64,000 nt of DNA from Tribonema minus (Eukaryota; Sar; Xanthophyceae; Tribonematales; Tribonemataceae): positions 806,001-870,000 of the forward strand of contig JAFCMP010000179.1 of the NCBI GenBank assembly GCA_017506865.1, written 5' to 3'. Each line of letters starts with the position of its first letter. Positions within the stretch are counted from its first letter, which is position 1. Shown in pieces: positions 33,947-43,749 of the stretch. The translations under genes were made by a program, and so were the position numbers. The notes below the pieces were generated by a model that was not told the origin of the DNA, made no database searches, and saw only the letters and a list, made by a program, of their open reading frames with translations.

Positions 33947-34371
33947 AGACACCGGAAGAACAGGTAGGAGAGGGCTGGTCTCTTCCGCTCGCACAGCGGG
34001 AAAAGCAGCAGCGCTCCACAGTTGAAGTTCCGGCCGATGTATTCGTCTGCTCTGACTCAGAGCCCTGCTTTATGGCGACACCGCGGTACCATCGCTTTAG
34101 CGGGTGCGGGCCGGGGAAGGGGGGTGGGTGCCCCTAAGAGTGAAGGCACACAACTTACTTCTGTTTCAGGAAAAACTTGCGCCACTTCTTCAAGGTACAC
34201 AACCGGTCCAGAGGGGTCTCACCCTCTGATAGGGGCATGCTATCGCTGTTTAAGCAGACCCGATTACCCCACAAGGGGGGGGGGGGGGGGGGGGGGGAGG
34301 GGGGCTAGCCTAATTAGATCATTGTAGTTGCCAGTAGTGAGCGTCACTGCAGGCAGTTGCATCACGGCAGT

Positions 34372-37300
34372 TTATGCCTCAAAGTAGCCTCCGTCCATGC
34401 CGAACATGGCCTTGGCCATGGTGGGAGCATTCTGCGTCGCAGCGAGTGAGAAAGGAATAGAAGTTGGTGACAGTCTGCCGTGAACGGCAATGAAAATACA
34501 TGTTGAAGTAGAAGTTAGAGTTGGCGATGGTCTGCCACAAAGCGTCGAAAGAGGCAGCTGAGAAATGCTGCACCCACCATGAAGATATCGTTGCTCTGAG
34601 TCATTGCATGAGGCAGCACACGCGGCATGTACATTGGTGTGGATAGTACACATAAACTTGTTGTCGTGGTCGATCGCAGCAGTTTGTGAAAGCTTACATG
34701 CTGCGCATACATGGAACACCATATGCTGGTAATTGTGTGTACTGGGTGGAAAGACAGCGCTGGGCATCTGACCTTGCTGGCAACAACGCTCAGCAAAATG
34801 TGCAATGTGCTTTTCATTCTTCAATGAAGTATATACATGATCGTCCTACGACACATGCGCGCAGAAGACTCACCAGCCTTCGGCCGTTGCCGCTTGCACC
34901 TTTGCTTACTTGCACATATATATACATCTACTCTAGATGAAGGTGTACCAACTTTACATAGGCTGGGAACGCTGCAGCAGTGCTCAGTGAAGCGACTCAC
35001 CAGCCTACGACCGTTGCCGCTCGCAGAAGAAGGGGCGGCGGTGGGCGCCTCCGTGGGCTGCAAGGGCACAGAAACATACAGGCAAAACCTGTCAGATGGA
35101 TGTGTTGATCTATGCAGATGGTGGCTGCACGTGGTGAACGTTGGGCAGCAAGGGTCTAGAAACCGTGCATGCAAAACCTGTCAGATGGACGTGGTGATCG
35201 ATGCAATTGGTGGCTGCACATGGTGAGCGTTGCTCGCAGTTCTTCTGAGGCGGGGTGCCGTGAGGGCAGCGGCGGAGCGGTGCACCTGTGTGCTTGGAGG
35301 CAGTGGCATGCATCAAAGCACGTCTTCACTTTCACTGCCACAAGAAGGCCCTGTACATCACAGGAAGCATGGCGGCTTGCACACCTGCAAAGTAAACGCT
35401 GCGATGCTGCGCAGGCCGAGAAGCACGGGGGTGCACTCGTGTACTGAACAAGGGTCCACTTGTGTACTCAAGCGAGCGCACTCGTGTGTACTGCTGATCA
35501 GTGGTTCGCATGTGCGTCCAGGTGTACCCAACGCAACGACATGCTGGTTGTGACGACAAGCATGGGAACAAGCGAGGATGCAGCAGGTGCTCACCGGCAG
35601 CAAGGGTGCAAGTACGCAACAACTTCAATGTCAACTTCAACTCACATATCTGCCATCGGTGTTGTCAGTGTTGTCGGCCTTGTTCTTCTTCTTCTTGCCA
35701 TTACCATCGCTCAGGCGGCGTCCGCCCACCTGCAATCCAACACGGCTCAACACATTATTCTTCTGTCGTGTACTTCTACGTGTAATACAGGGACAAGTTG
35801 AGGGGGGGGTTGCAACACCTCGTTGTGCTTCTGCCATGCGAGTACAACAGAGGGGGGGAATACAACACCTGTGCCCAAGCTCTTCAGGTAGAGAGTTGGG
35901 TGAATTGCTGCAAACTCAAGTACAAACTTCAAGTACAACACGACCGCACGCGCACAGCACACACGCACACCAGACGTCCAGCTTCCCATACCCCTACTGT
36001 TGCCCTCTGCAGGTGAGCAGCTGTTGAAGTTGTACATAATGTTCAACAGTGACTGGCCAAGAAAATGGGCGGCGCTGCGACAGCTGCGTCTATCTCAGAC
36101 TGACTGATGCGGCCTACAATCAAATAACCCTCAAAATTGCATGCGGAAAATGTTCAAGAGTGACTTGCAGAAACAATGGAGGGCGCTGCGACAGCTGTGA
36201 ATATCTCGCACCAGCTGATGTGCACCGCCCCGCATTCAAACAACAAGTGAAGTTGCACGCAGAAACTTCAAAAGGGTGACTCACCGGAGCGCTGGTGGGC
36301 GCCATGGTGGGCGCCTCCGTAGTGTCCGGCGACCCCGGCTCTTGCGGCTTGTCTGTTCCCTGGGGCTTGTCAGTCGGCTTATCCGTCCCCTGAGGCTTGT
36401 CAGTGGGCTTGTCAGTCGGCTTGTCAGCCGGCTTATCCGTCCCCTGAGGCTTGTCAGTGGGCTTGTCAGTAGGCTTGTCAGTAGGACCGTCGGCAGGCTT
36501 GTCTGTGCCCTGGGGCTTGTCAGTCGCGGCAGGCTGTTCGGTGGGCTTATCCGTGCTCTCAGGCTTGTCAGTAGGCTTGTCGGTAGGCATGTCGGTGCTG
36601 TCGGTGAGGGCGCGACGTGCGCCCGCAGCAGTGCTCGGCTTGGGCGTATCCTCCTGTCAAGTAGGAGTACAGGGGTGGGTTGGGGGGGGTGATTGAGAGG
36701 GGATTGAGAGGGGGGGTTGAAGCAGGTTCAAGGATACAGCGGGAACAAGCAATTGCAGTGCGAGCTACGCTGAACATGGTGAGCGCGACGCGCGCCTGCA
36801 GCAGTGCTCGGCTTGGGAGTACCCTCCTGTCAAGTACGGGTACGGGGGGGACTGTTCCAATAAGCTGTGAATGTACGCTAGCTAGCTCCAGGCAGAAATC
36901 CACTGCGGCACTGGTGGCTAGGTTGAAGTAGCTCTACAGGCAACGTCAAGGGATGATGCTCACCAGTGTGACGGTGGGCGCTGCCGTAGGTGCTGCTGTC
37001 TCTTCAAGTCATTCTACAGTCAACTTCAAGGGGTGACGTTCAGCTTTGCAGTGGTGGGCTGCTGCCGTAGGTGCATCTGTCTCAAGTTCAAGTCATGCTG
37101 CTGATGACGCCAAAGGGTGACGCTCTCTGTATCAACTTCAAGTAGTTCCACACAGGCAGCTTCCAAGGGTGGCTTACCGGTGCGATGGTGGGTGCTGCCG
37201 TAGGTGCATCTGTCGGCGCTGTGTTGGCGTCCTTCTTCGCCTTTGCGCGGCGCGCGTTGCCATCAGAGAAGTAGCTCAGGTGCTGCAGAGCGGGAAAGCA

Positions 37301-40153
37301 GCGATGGCCACCAGATGTAAGCAAAGACAAGTGAATTCACCACCATGTCAACCTGAGGTTTCGCTGCTCTGTGGCAAGAGCAACGCAAGCCGCATCAGCA
37401 CATCACTTGTAGATTCAACATCGTGAAGCCAACTGTGCACATCTCGGATGGTGATGGCAGCAGTGCAGGCAGTGATGGCTGCGCTGAGGGACATTGAGTA
37501 ACGTATACATGTGTTGCTAGCCAGATTGAGCAGTGGCAGTTGTGGCAATGCGCGTTGCCGTCAGAAAAGTAGCTCGGGGGCTGCGCGGCGGAGAACCAGA
37601 CACCCATGGAACTCATCACGATCACAATTGGAAGTTACACTGCTCAGCGACGGCAAAACTGACCAAACACACACATTTTGATGATAAAGTGAGCTCAGCA
37701 CCACATCAAATTAGGGTTTTACTGCTCAGTGGGCAGCAGCAGCGATGACGAAACACACACACACATGCGTGAACTAGAAAACTGACATCAGCACCAGGCC
37801 AATTCAATAGTCCACAGCTCTGTGGCAGAAGCAGCGCAAGCCACGGCGGCAAATCACTTGTATGTTTAGCGGTAAAGAAACATACACAGAACTGTCCCCA
37901 CTATGCAGCCGCACCGGCAGCCGCAGTACAGGCAGTGATGTCTGTGCTGAGTGACATTTGGTAACGTGACTAACGTATACACATGTCGCTAGCCGCATCA
38001 TATCATAGACACTTGTGGGCAGGGGGTCAAAGCAAGCCTCTAAGGCTCAAGTACGCAAGGATGAAATGCGCCGCAAGTGCCCTCTACCCAGCAGCATTGT
38101 TTGGCAGTGGCAAAGGCACCAGCCAAAGCATCAAGCATTCAACTGAATGTGCTTCCATCTACATGGTGGTCGCATACTTCAGGTAGGTAGCTTCAACAGG
38201 TCTGGCTACATGAACACCTCTGAAGTTTCAACAGCCAATGTATATGATGCAACATTTCATGATTGCAACTCTTTCAGCTTTTTAGTTCAACTCACCTCGT
38301 CGTCAGCGCTCAGATTTCGCTTGCCACCGCCCTGCGCACACAGACAAGCGTGCAATCGCAGCGGCGTGATTACACTTGTGTCACCAAGTGCGCATGCACT
38401 GCAACACAACAGTTACAAAACAAAAGCCATAAGTCACGTGTGAGCAAGAAATCAAGGTCAGCGGCAGCAGGTCACATTCAGGGAGCTGTTGCGTGGGCAG
38501 GTGGCCTGTGTTTGAAGTACACACAAGGACTACAAGCTGCTGCTGTGCGCCGTTTGCTAGCGGCGTGTGTCGAAGTTCAGATAACTTCAAACAGAGACGC
38601 TCACCTGTGCGCCGGTTGGCGCCCCAGTCGGCGCTTCAGTTGGAGCGCCGTCCCCTTCGCCATCGCCCTTGCTGCCGTCGTCGCTGGGTTTGGCAGTGCT
38701 GCCGTCGTCGCTGCCATCGCCCTTGCTGCCGTCGTCGCTGGGTTTGGCAGTGCTCCCATCAGGCTTATTGTTATCTTCGCCATCCCCTCCGTCTGTCAGC
38801 CGGCGTGCTTTGTCGCCCTGTGTTCATGGGAGTGGACAAGGTGGACACGAGGTTAAGTCTCTAGCTTACTTCAACTTGGGAAGTCGTCGAGCATTTACTG
38901 CAAATTTCTTGGGAGCGGATGTGCAGCCGCTCAGCAGAGGTGGCTGGGGCAGAAGCTAGACGCGGTGTGGTATCTCTGTCGCACTTCAAGTTGTTGAACA
39001 TCTTCTTCAAGAGTCTGTAATAGTGTAGGTCCAATGAACAATTCAGGCAAGGATTGCTGCCGCTGCACGTTCATGCGTAACATGCGAAGCATTTTAGTAG
39101 CCGTGCGCATATGGTGGATACTTGGTGACATATGCCAACGCAGGCATGAGTGTGCAGCGCTTTCAACAGGATGGCATGCCACAATAAAATATACTTCGAC
39201 GTACAAAAGAGCTCGTTGCTGCACAGGCATACTGCTGCTGCATCGTGTATGCAGATTGAAACATACTAGCATGGCTGCTGTACATATTTGAAATTGGTAC
39301 AAGTAGTCAGGTACACAATGCATGCATCCTTTGTTGCCACGGCAGTGCTTTTGTGACTTTCAGCCAATCACAACTGCAAATCACGAGCACTCCTCGGCTC
39401 GAGCATGCCGTAAGGCCGTACTACCATTACTTGAAGATATATCAGAAGCAGCAGCAATGATGAGCAGCACCGAATGCATGGTTCTGCAACATTGGTACTG
39501 CAAAACAGGCTTGGGGACCTGCATCGTTGGCTGAAATGACAGATACGCGTCTAGAAAAAATCTTACCGGAGCACTTGTGGGCGCGGCCGTGGGAGCATCG
39601 GTGGTAGATTTGTCGGGCTTGCGTGTTGGCTCGTAAGGCTTGTCCTCAGTCAGTATGCGTCCGTGACCCTGTGTTGCATGACGTGGGAGGGCGGTGATGT
39701 CATTTGTGTGCTGCGCGCTTTGCAAGCGGTATTGCCGCAAGCTCAGCAAGAGGCTTGCTTGCTTGCTGCAAAGCATATAGGATGAGCAAGGTTCATTGCA
39801 TTCGATTGCGATGCAGAAGCCAAGCAAGCACTGTTGAGAATGTTACCGTCCTGTGCGTGTGCGTTGACATCGCCTGCAGCCACACAAGCTATCTGGCAAC
39901 GTGCAATTTCAACTCAGAACAGATCATGCTGTGGCTTGCGAGCATGCACGGACCTCGTGGCTGCACGCAACTCAGCAACATTGTTCGATAACTCTATGCA
40001 TATGTCAGACGTCAGTGTTCGTGCAGTAGCACTTACCAGAGCGGAGGCGAGGACGGCGGCTTCCCCGAAGTATCCACGCTTCTCTGCAGTGGCAGTGCTA
40101 CATGCGCACAGCAGCGCGAACACGGCAAGGGTGCAACACCGGTAGGCAACCAT
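34372..40153 (-). CDS. secreted Thr/Pro/Lys/Asp-rich repeat protein (mucin or wall type)
   Basis: Eight exons in transcript order: 40153-40037, 39668-39567, 38817-38605, 37282-37178, 36653-36285, 35729-35646, 35057-35001, 34431-34372. All seven introns are phase 0; 369 codons, 368 aa. Residues 1-23 are a signal peptide (MVAYRCCTLAVFALLCAC). The rest is modular. Units open with a basic motif (GRILTED, ARRLTD, ARRALTD, GRRLSD, NGRRL), continue with a Lys/Asp/Ser/Gly linker, and several end in TxAPTxAPTxAP. Exon 5 carries about 14 TDKP repeats; exon 3 holds two copies of TAKPSDDGSKGDG. Such Thr/Pro blocks are typical O-glycosylated extracellular matrix or wall proteins of stramenopiles. The RXL triplets match known processing sites of diatom wall proteins (inference here). 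The exon set explains the modules: symmetric phase 0 exons can be added or lost without frameshift. Confidence 0.85.
34860..35040 (-). repeat. echo of mucin-gene exon 7, 3' edge
   Basis: About 34866-34900 repeats the exon end and donor (GACTCACCAGCCT, CCGTTGCCGCT on the plus strand) of the real exon at 35001-35057. TCACC there is the reverse of a GGTGA donor. Confidence 0.8.
35080..35235 (-). repeat. tandem duplication of about 80 bp in mucin intron
   Basis: Two copies share CAAAACCTGTCAGATGGA and TGGTGGCTGCAC followed by TGGTGAxCGTTG. Purely intronic by my model. Confidence 0.88.
36040..37215 (-). repeat. echoes around mucin exons 4 and 5
   Basis: The 5' edge of exon 5 (GCAGCAGTGCTCGGCTTGGG on the plus strand) is repeated at about 36785-36835. 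The 3' edge of exon 4 (GCTGCCGTAGGTGCATCTGT) is repeated, degraded, at about 36965-37010 and 37040-37085. A further pair at about 36050-36110 and 36160-36220 shares GGGCGCTGCGACAGCTG. Confidence 0.85.
37350..37995 (-). repeat. diverged duplicates in mucin intron 3
   Basis: About 37365-37520 and 37815-37995 share GCTCTGTGGCA, GCGCAAGCC/ACGCAAGCC, CAGGCAGTGATG and AACGTATACA, about 450 bp apart. A 5' echo of exon 4 (GTAGCTC before GCCGTCAGAAAA on the plus strand) lies at about 37535-37590. Confidence 0.75.
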
Positions 40154-42365
40154 GGTCTCTTTGCGTGCTGTGTTTGCAAACCCTTACAAATGGTCGTCTC
40201 TTGTGTGTGCCGCTTTGCTGTTGCGTTGTGTGTGTGTTGTGAGAGCTCCTTAGTTTGCGGTTGGCAAAACGGGGAGGGTTTATTCTCGACTTTGATTTCA
40301 AACGCAGAATGTCGTCGGCGTCGTGACAGCGTCGATGATGACGATGATAAATGACGACGACGACAGGCAAGGTACGGTGATGAGGCAAGGTACGGTGATG
40401 AAGTATTGCTTGAGGCCGGGCTACTGCCGGTACTCGGACTCTGCGCAGACTCATGTCTATGCAACATGGCGTGTATTGCACCCCGAAATCTGGATTATTA
40501 GGTATTATTATCCACTGCACACAAACTGATACCTTGGGACGACTTGAGTTAATAGCAAGCACGCATTTGCGCTGTGGTGTACGTGATGTGGATTTGGAAC
40601 CGATCATAGTGATGCCATCAGCGACAAACTTGTGCCACGGCGTGGTGGACAAAATGCATGGTGTTGGCTCATGCAGTGCCTGCACATGAGATGTTTGGAC
40701 AAGAGTTGTGGTTGGCAACAAACTTGCATGATGGTGATGCCTGCAATGGCACACTCTGAGGCTGACGCGCACATTACAACACAGGATATCACCAACTGAT
40801 GGTTCATGAGCCATACTTCAATGAGCCTCCATGCTTGCCAATATTGCTGAGAGCACTGTGCTGTACACTCCGGTCATGAAGCGTACGCCTCAGGATCAAG
40901 ACACGTTACAAAGCCACACACATTACCCAGATGTGGCTCAAGCCTCAATACGCCTGGGTAAATTCATGCTGTGATGTTTGCACTGTGCCTCCCTTGGCCG
41001 AGTGCGTCGTGATGATCCTGGCAGGAAAACCCAGATGACGAATATGTTACTGTATGTTGTGCACTTACGGATTTTTTATGCATTGTCTTAAAATGACCAT
41101 CTGAAGAACGCCACTGCCTCACCTGCACTGGCTTACTAGTGCTTTTCAAGCTCTCACCGAACACCAGCAGAACTAGACTATACCTACGTATGGTATAGTC
41201 CAAAAGCCACTCTTCACCCCCAAAAAAGTTCAGCTAGTTAAACCACTTGGCTTTCCCTTTTTCCCGCGCAGCTCCACCGCGCGCACCACGCGCGCGTCCT
41301 CCCCGCCCCCCCCTCCCCCCCCCACTCCGGGGTCCTACCGGCTGTACTCTGTTTACAGCCCTGTACTGTTCCGCGAACCTTGCGTTGGAGAAAGCCGCCA
41401 GCGTGTGTGTCGTTGAGAAACAGCAGAGAGGCATGGTTGTCGCTCCAGCCATGGCTGCTACCTACCCCAACTACCGACGCCGCATGGAGGGAATTGCGCG
41501 ACCGAGCTGAAAGCGCAAGACATGAAGGCAGCAAAAGGATGTGTGTTTCCTTTGCTGCCCGTGCTGGCAGCACGATGGGCGACGTGCGATGCTCTGAAAA
41601 GGTCTCTTGCAAGCACGGCAGGGCAGGGCACCGGAGAGCAATGACTTCAGACCAATGAAGGAACGAGCTGGACAAAGTTACATATTGAGGTGAGAGCTTC
41701 TCCATTCTTTCGCCTGCCTGGCGTGGACACAGGCTATGACCCCGCTCGTGGGCCGAGTCATACGTGAATCTGCAGGCCGGCCTCCACACTTGACGTACGC
41801 CGGGGCGGACTCTGTATACAGCAACGGCGATGCAGCAGCGCAAGCGAGGAAGTTGGAGTCGTTCATTCAAGGACTGCGGGCAGATACATGTATACGCGTG
41901 CAGGCAGCATAAGGGTCAACAGCACTTGACAGCACATGGGTCGTAGGCAGCACGCCGTATTTACGATTGCGAGGCATTGCAAATCAGGGCCTTCGCCACG
42001 GCTGGAGGGCCTCCAGCTTTCACATGGTGGACGTCGTCATCTTCTGCGCGCAGTGAGCGGGGGGGTTGCCAGACGCAACAAGAGCGGGGGGCTGCCAGGC
42101 ATGCAACAATCACACCCTTATGTGCCTTAAACAGAGGCATTGCCTCTGCATTCCGGACTCTGCTTGGCATAGCACGCTGCACTGCACACTCTGCATTCGC
42201 ACGAGCACGTGACACCAGAGATGGTGACCAAATCCTGGCATCATGTGTTCTCAAGTCTTTCACAAGATCCCAAGCTTCCCAACGCTTGTATTTTCCCACA
42301 TCAAAACGTGCACGTTATAACACATTGCTGAGCACTGCATTCCGCACACACGTGCGGGGCACAAG
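40154..42365. other. spacer upstream of the secreted-protein gene
   Basis: Must contain the minus-strand promoter of the mucin-type gene (near 40154-40400) and probably 5' exons of the plus-strand gene ending at 43048. Segments about 41430-41520 (TTDAAWRELRDRAESA in one frame) and 41940-42050 look protein-like, with possible GTGAGC donor at about 42051, but two frames compete and I cannot settle exons. A duplicated TGAGGCAAGGTACGGTGATG lies near 40370-40400. Confidence 0.35.
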
Positions 42366-43048
42366 AACCCACCGGAGAAGAGGACGACGCTGCCAGCTGT
42401 CCAAGCGACGCCCGTGGCGTCTGCGCAAGACTCAGACTCGGAGACGTGGAGGCCGCTGGCGTGTACGCTGCCGCCGCCGCCAGGTCGAATGTGCGGCGCC
42501 GCTGCAGCAGGCCTGCCGCAGGGGGGGAGCTGTCTGATTCGCGCAGCGCGCCTCCGCATATGCAGCCCCTGAATGCGTCTGCGGCGCGTGAAGTGCAGCG
42601 GTTGGAGGAGACTGTGAATTAGAGGGGCGACAGCGTGCTTTTCGGGACGCAGATTGTGGGGCCATGATTGAGCGGCAGTGAATGGCGCAGGAGTGAACAC
42701 AGCTGCAGCGCGCGCCCGCATCATGCACCTGCCCCGTTATGCGTCTGCGGCGCACACAGCGTAGGGAGAACTCTGTGATGGAGAGGGGCGACAGAGCATG
42801 TTCGCAGCCTCTTGAAGCGCGTGTGGTACACACATTGTGGGAACAGAATCCGTGATGTGATTGGGAGTGAACGGTGTAAGAGTGAACGCAGCACAGTGCT
42901 CAGCGCGTTCCTGCGCATGCAGCGTCAGAATGCGTCTGCGGTGCACACGGTGGTGCGGCGAGAACTGTTTGATTGGGAGGCATTGCTATCGGAAAGTGCT
43001 CGTTGCACTTATGATCTGGCATGCGCAGTGCGGGACTGCAATATCTGA
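42366..43048 (+). CDS. 3' part of an unknown coiled-coil-like gene
   Basis: Two exons are proposed: 42366-42613 and 42923-43048 (stop TGA). The first is open over its whole length (PTGEEDDAASCPSDARG, AGGELSDSRSAPPHMQ, NASAAREVQRLEET), the second reads RQNASAVHTVVRRELFDWEA and CTYDLACAVRDCNI. Both join in phase 0. The first must be preceded by a phase 1 exon that I could not place. The end of exon A and the start of exon B share the coding word NASA, which fits an echo: the same segment appears near 42558, 42750 and 42930. Function unknown. Confidence 0.4.
42540..42975 (+). repeat. echo array with NASA-coding word
   Basis: ATGCGTCTGCGG occurs at about 42572, 42739 and 42930, followed in the first two by a GGAGA-rich stretch and GGAGAGGGGCGACAG-type text. 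Spacing is about 170-190 bp. Confidence 0.75.
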
Positions 43049-43433
43049 TGCAACAGTGGGAACTTTGCTGTGAATGATTATTCGGGGCGCGAACGAGCCC
43101 AAACAATCCAAGTCAAGCCTGCTGCCAGAGTCTACCTTTGCTCTGTCGCAGAACGCCTTGATGCCTGTCGACAGTCACTTTAATCAGTGTATGTGCATGC
43201 AGTTGCGTAATCGCATGATAACAAGCAGTGTCAGAGAGCTCTGGTCACGGGCGGCGGCCCATTCGGTGCTTACGCATGCTTCGTGCATGTATTGCATCTA
43301 CACCCACGATGCCGATGTGGCTCTCAACGCAATAGGGGTGCGCAGGCTGCATGGATACCGTGCCAGCCCCTTTAACCACCTGCAATGCCCGCAGCACGCC
43401 AACAGAGAAAATCATACTGTGGCGCTGAATGAC

Positions 43434-43690
43434 CTGTACCTGAGCGCTGTGCATGCTCTACTTTTAGCGCTGAGCGTTGTGCCTTCTAAAGCGCTGAGCG
43501 CTGTGCGCACTGTGTAGCGCTGAGCACTGTGTACCCTGTAGTGCTGAGCGCTGAGCATGCCCTTGTAGAAGTAAAATATTACTGAGCGCTGTGCACGCCA
43601 TAGTGCTGAGCGCTGTGCACGCCATGGTGCTGAGCGCTGTGAACACTCTGTGAGCCTGTACAGCGTGTAGTGCTAAGCGCTGTTGCACAC
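43434..43690. repeat. cluster of GCTGAGCGCTGTGC words
   Basis: About ten degenerate units of 20-35 bp built on AGCGCTGAGCGCTGTG (for example at about 43491, 43521, 43544, 43605 and 43632), many followed by CATGC, CACGC or CACTCTG. It lies between two convergent gene ends. Confidence 0.85.
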
Positions 43691-43749
43691 ACACAGAAGC
43701 GCCGCACGCTGCCACGCGCAACGTTCCCCATCACAAAAATTCAACTGTT

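Larger units (their letters stand above)
32310..34371. other. intergenic spacer between two convergent genes
   Basis: Besides the small frame at 33500-33664 and the tandem repeat at 33838-33946, I see G-rich runs at about 33799-33831 and a 23-G run at 34275-34297. No other coding, RNA or mobile feature could be supported. Confidence 0.5.

Noticed and set aside
36276-36692. 138-codon plus-strand Leu/Val/Arg-rich frame
   Set aside because: It is the antisense shadow of the TDKP-repeat exon of the secreted protein.
40098-40814. 238-codon minus-strand frame starting with ATG, the longest single frame in the window
   Set aside because: It overlaps the signal-peptide exon of the secreted-protein gene in another frame, has His/Arg-rich low-complexity composition and no recognisable family. 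A short coding exon near 40814-40530 (donor-like AAG|GTATCA) cannot be excluded.
41238-41870. 210-codon minus-strand frame
   Set aside because: No family resemblance, GC-rich Gly/Arg tail, and the opposite strand has equally plausible segments.
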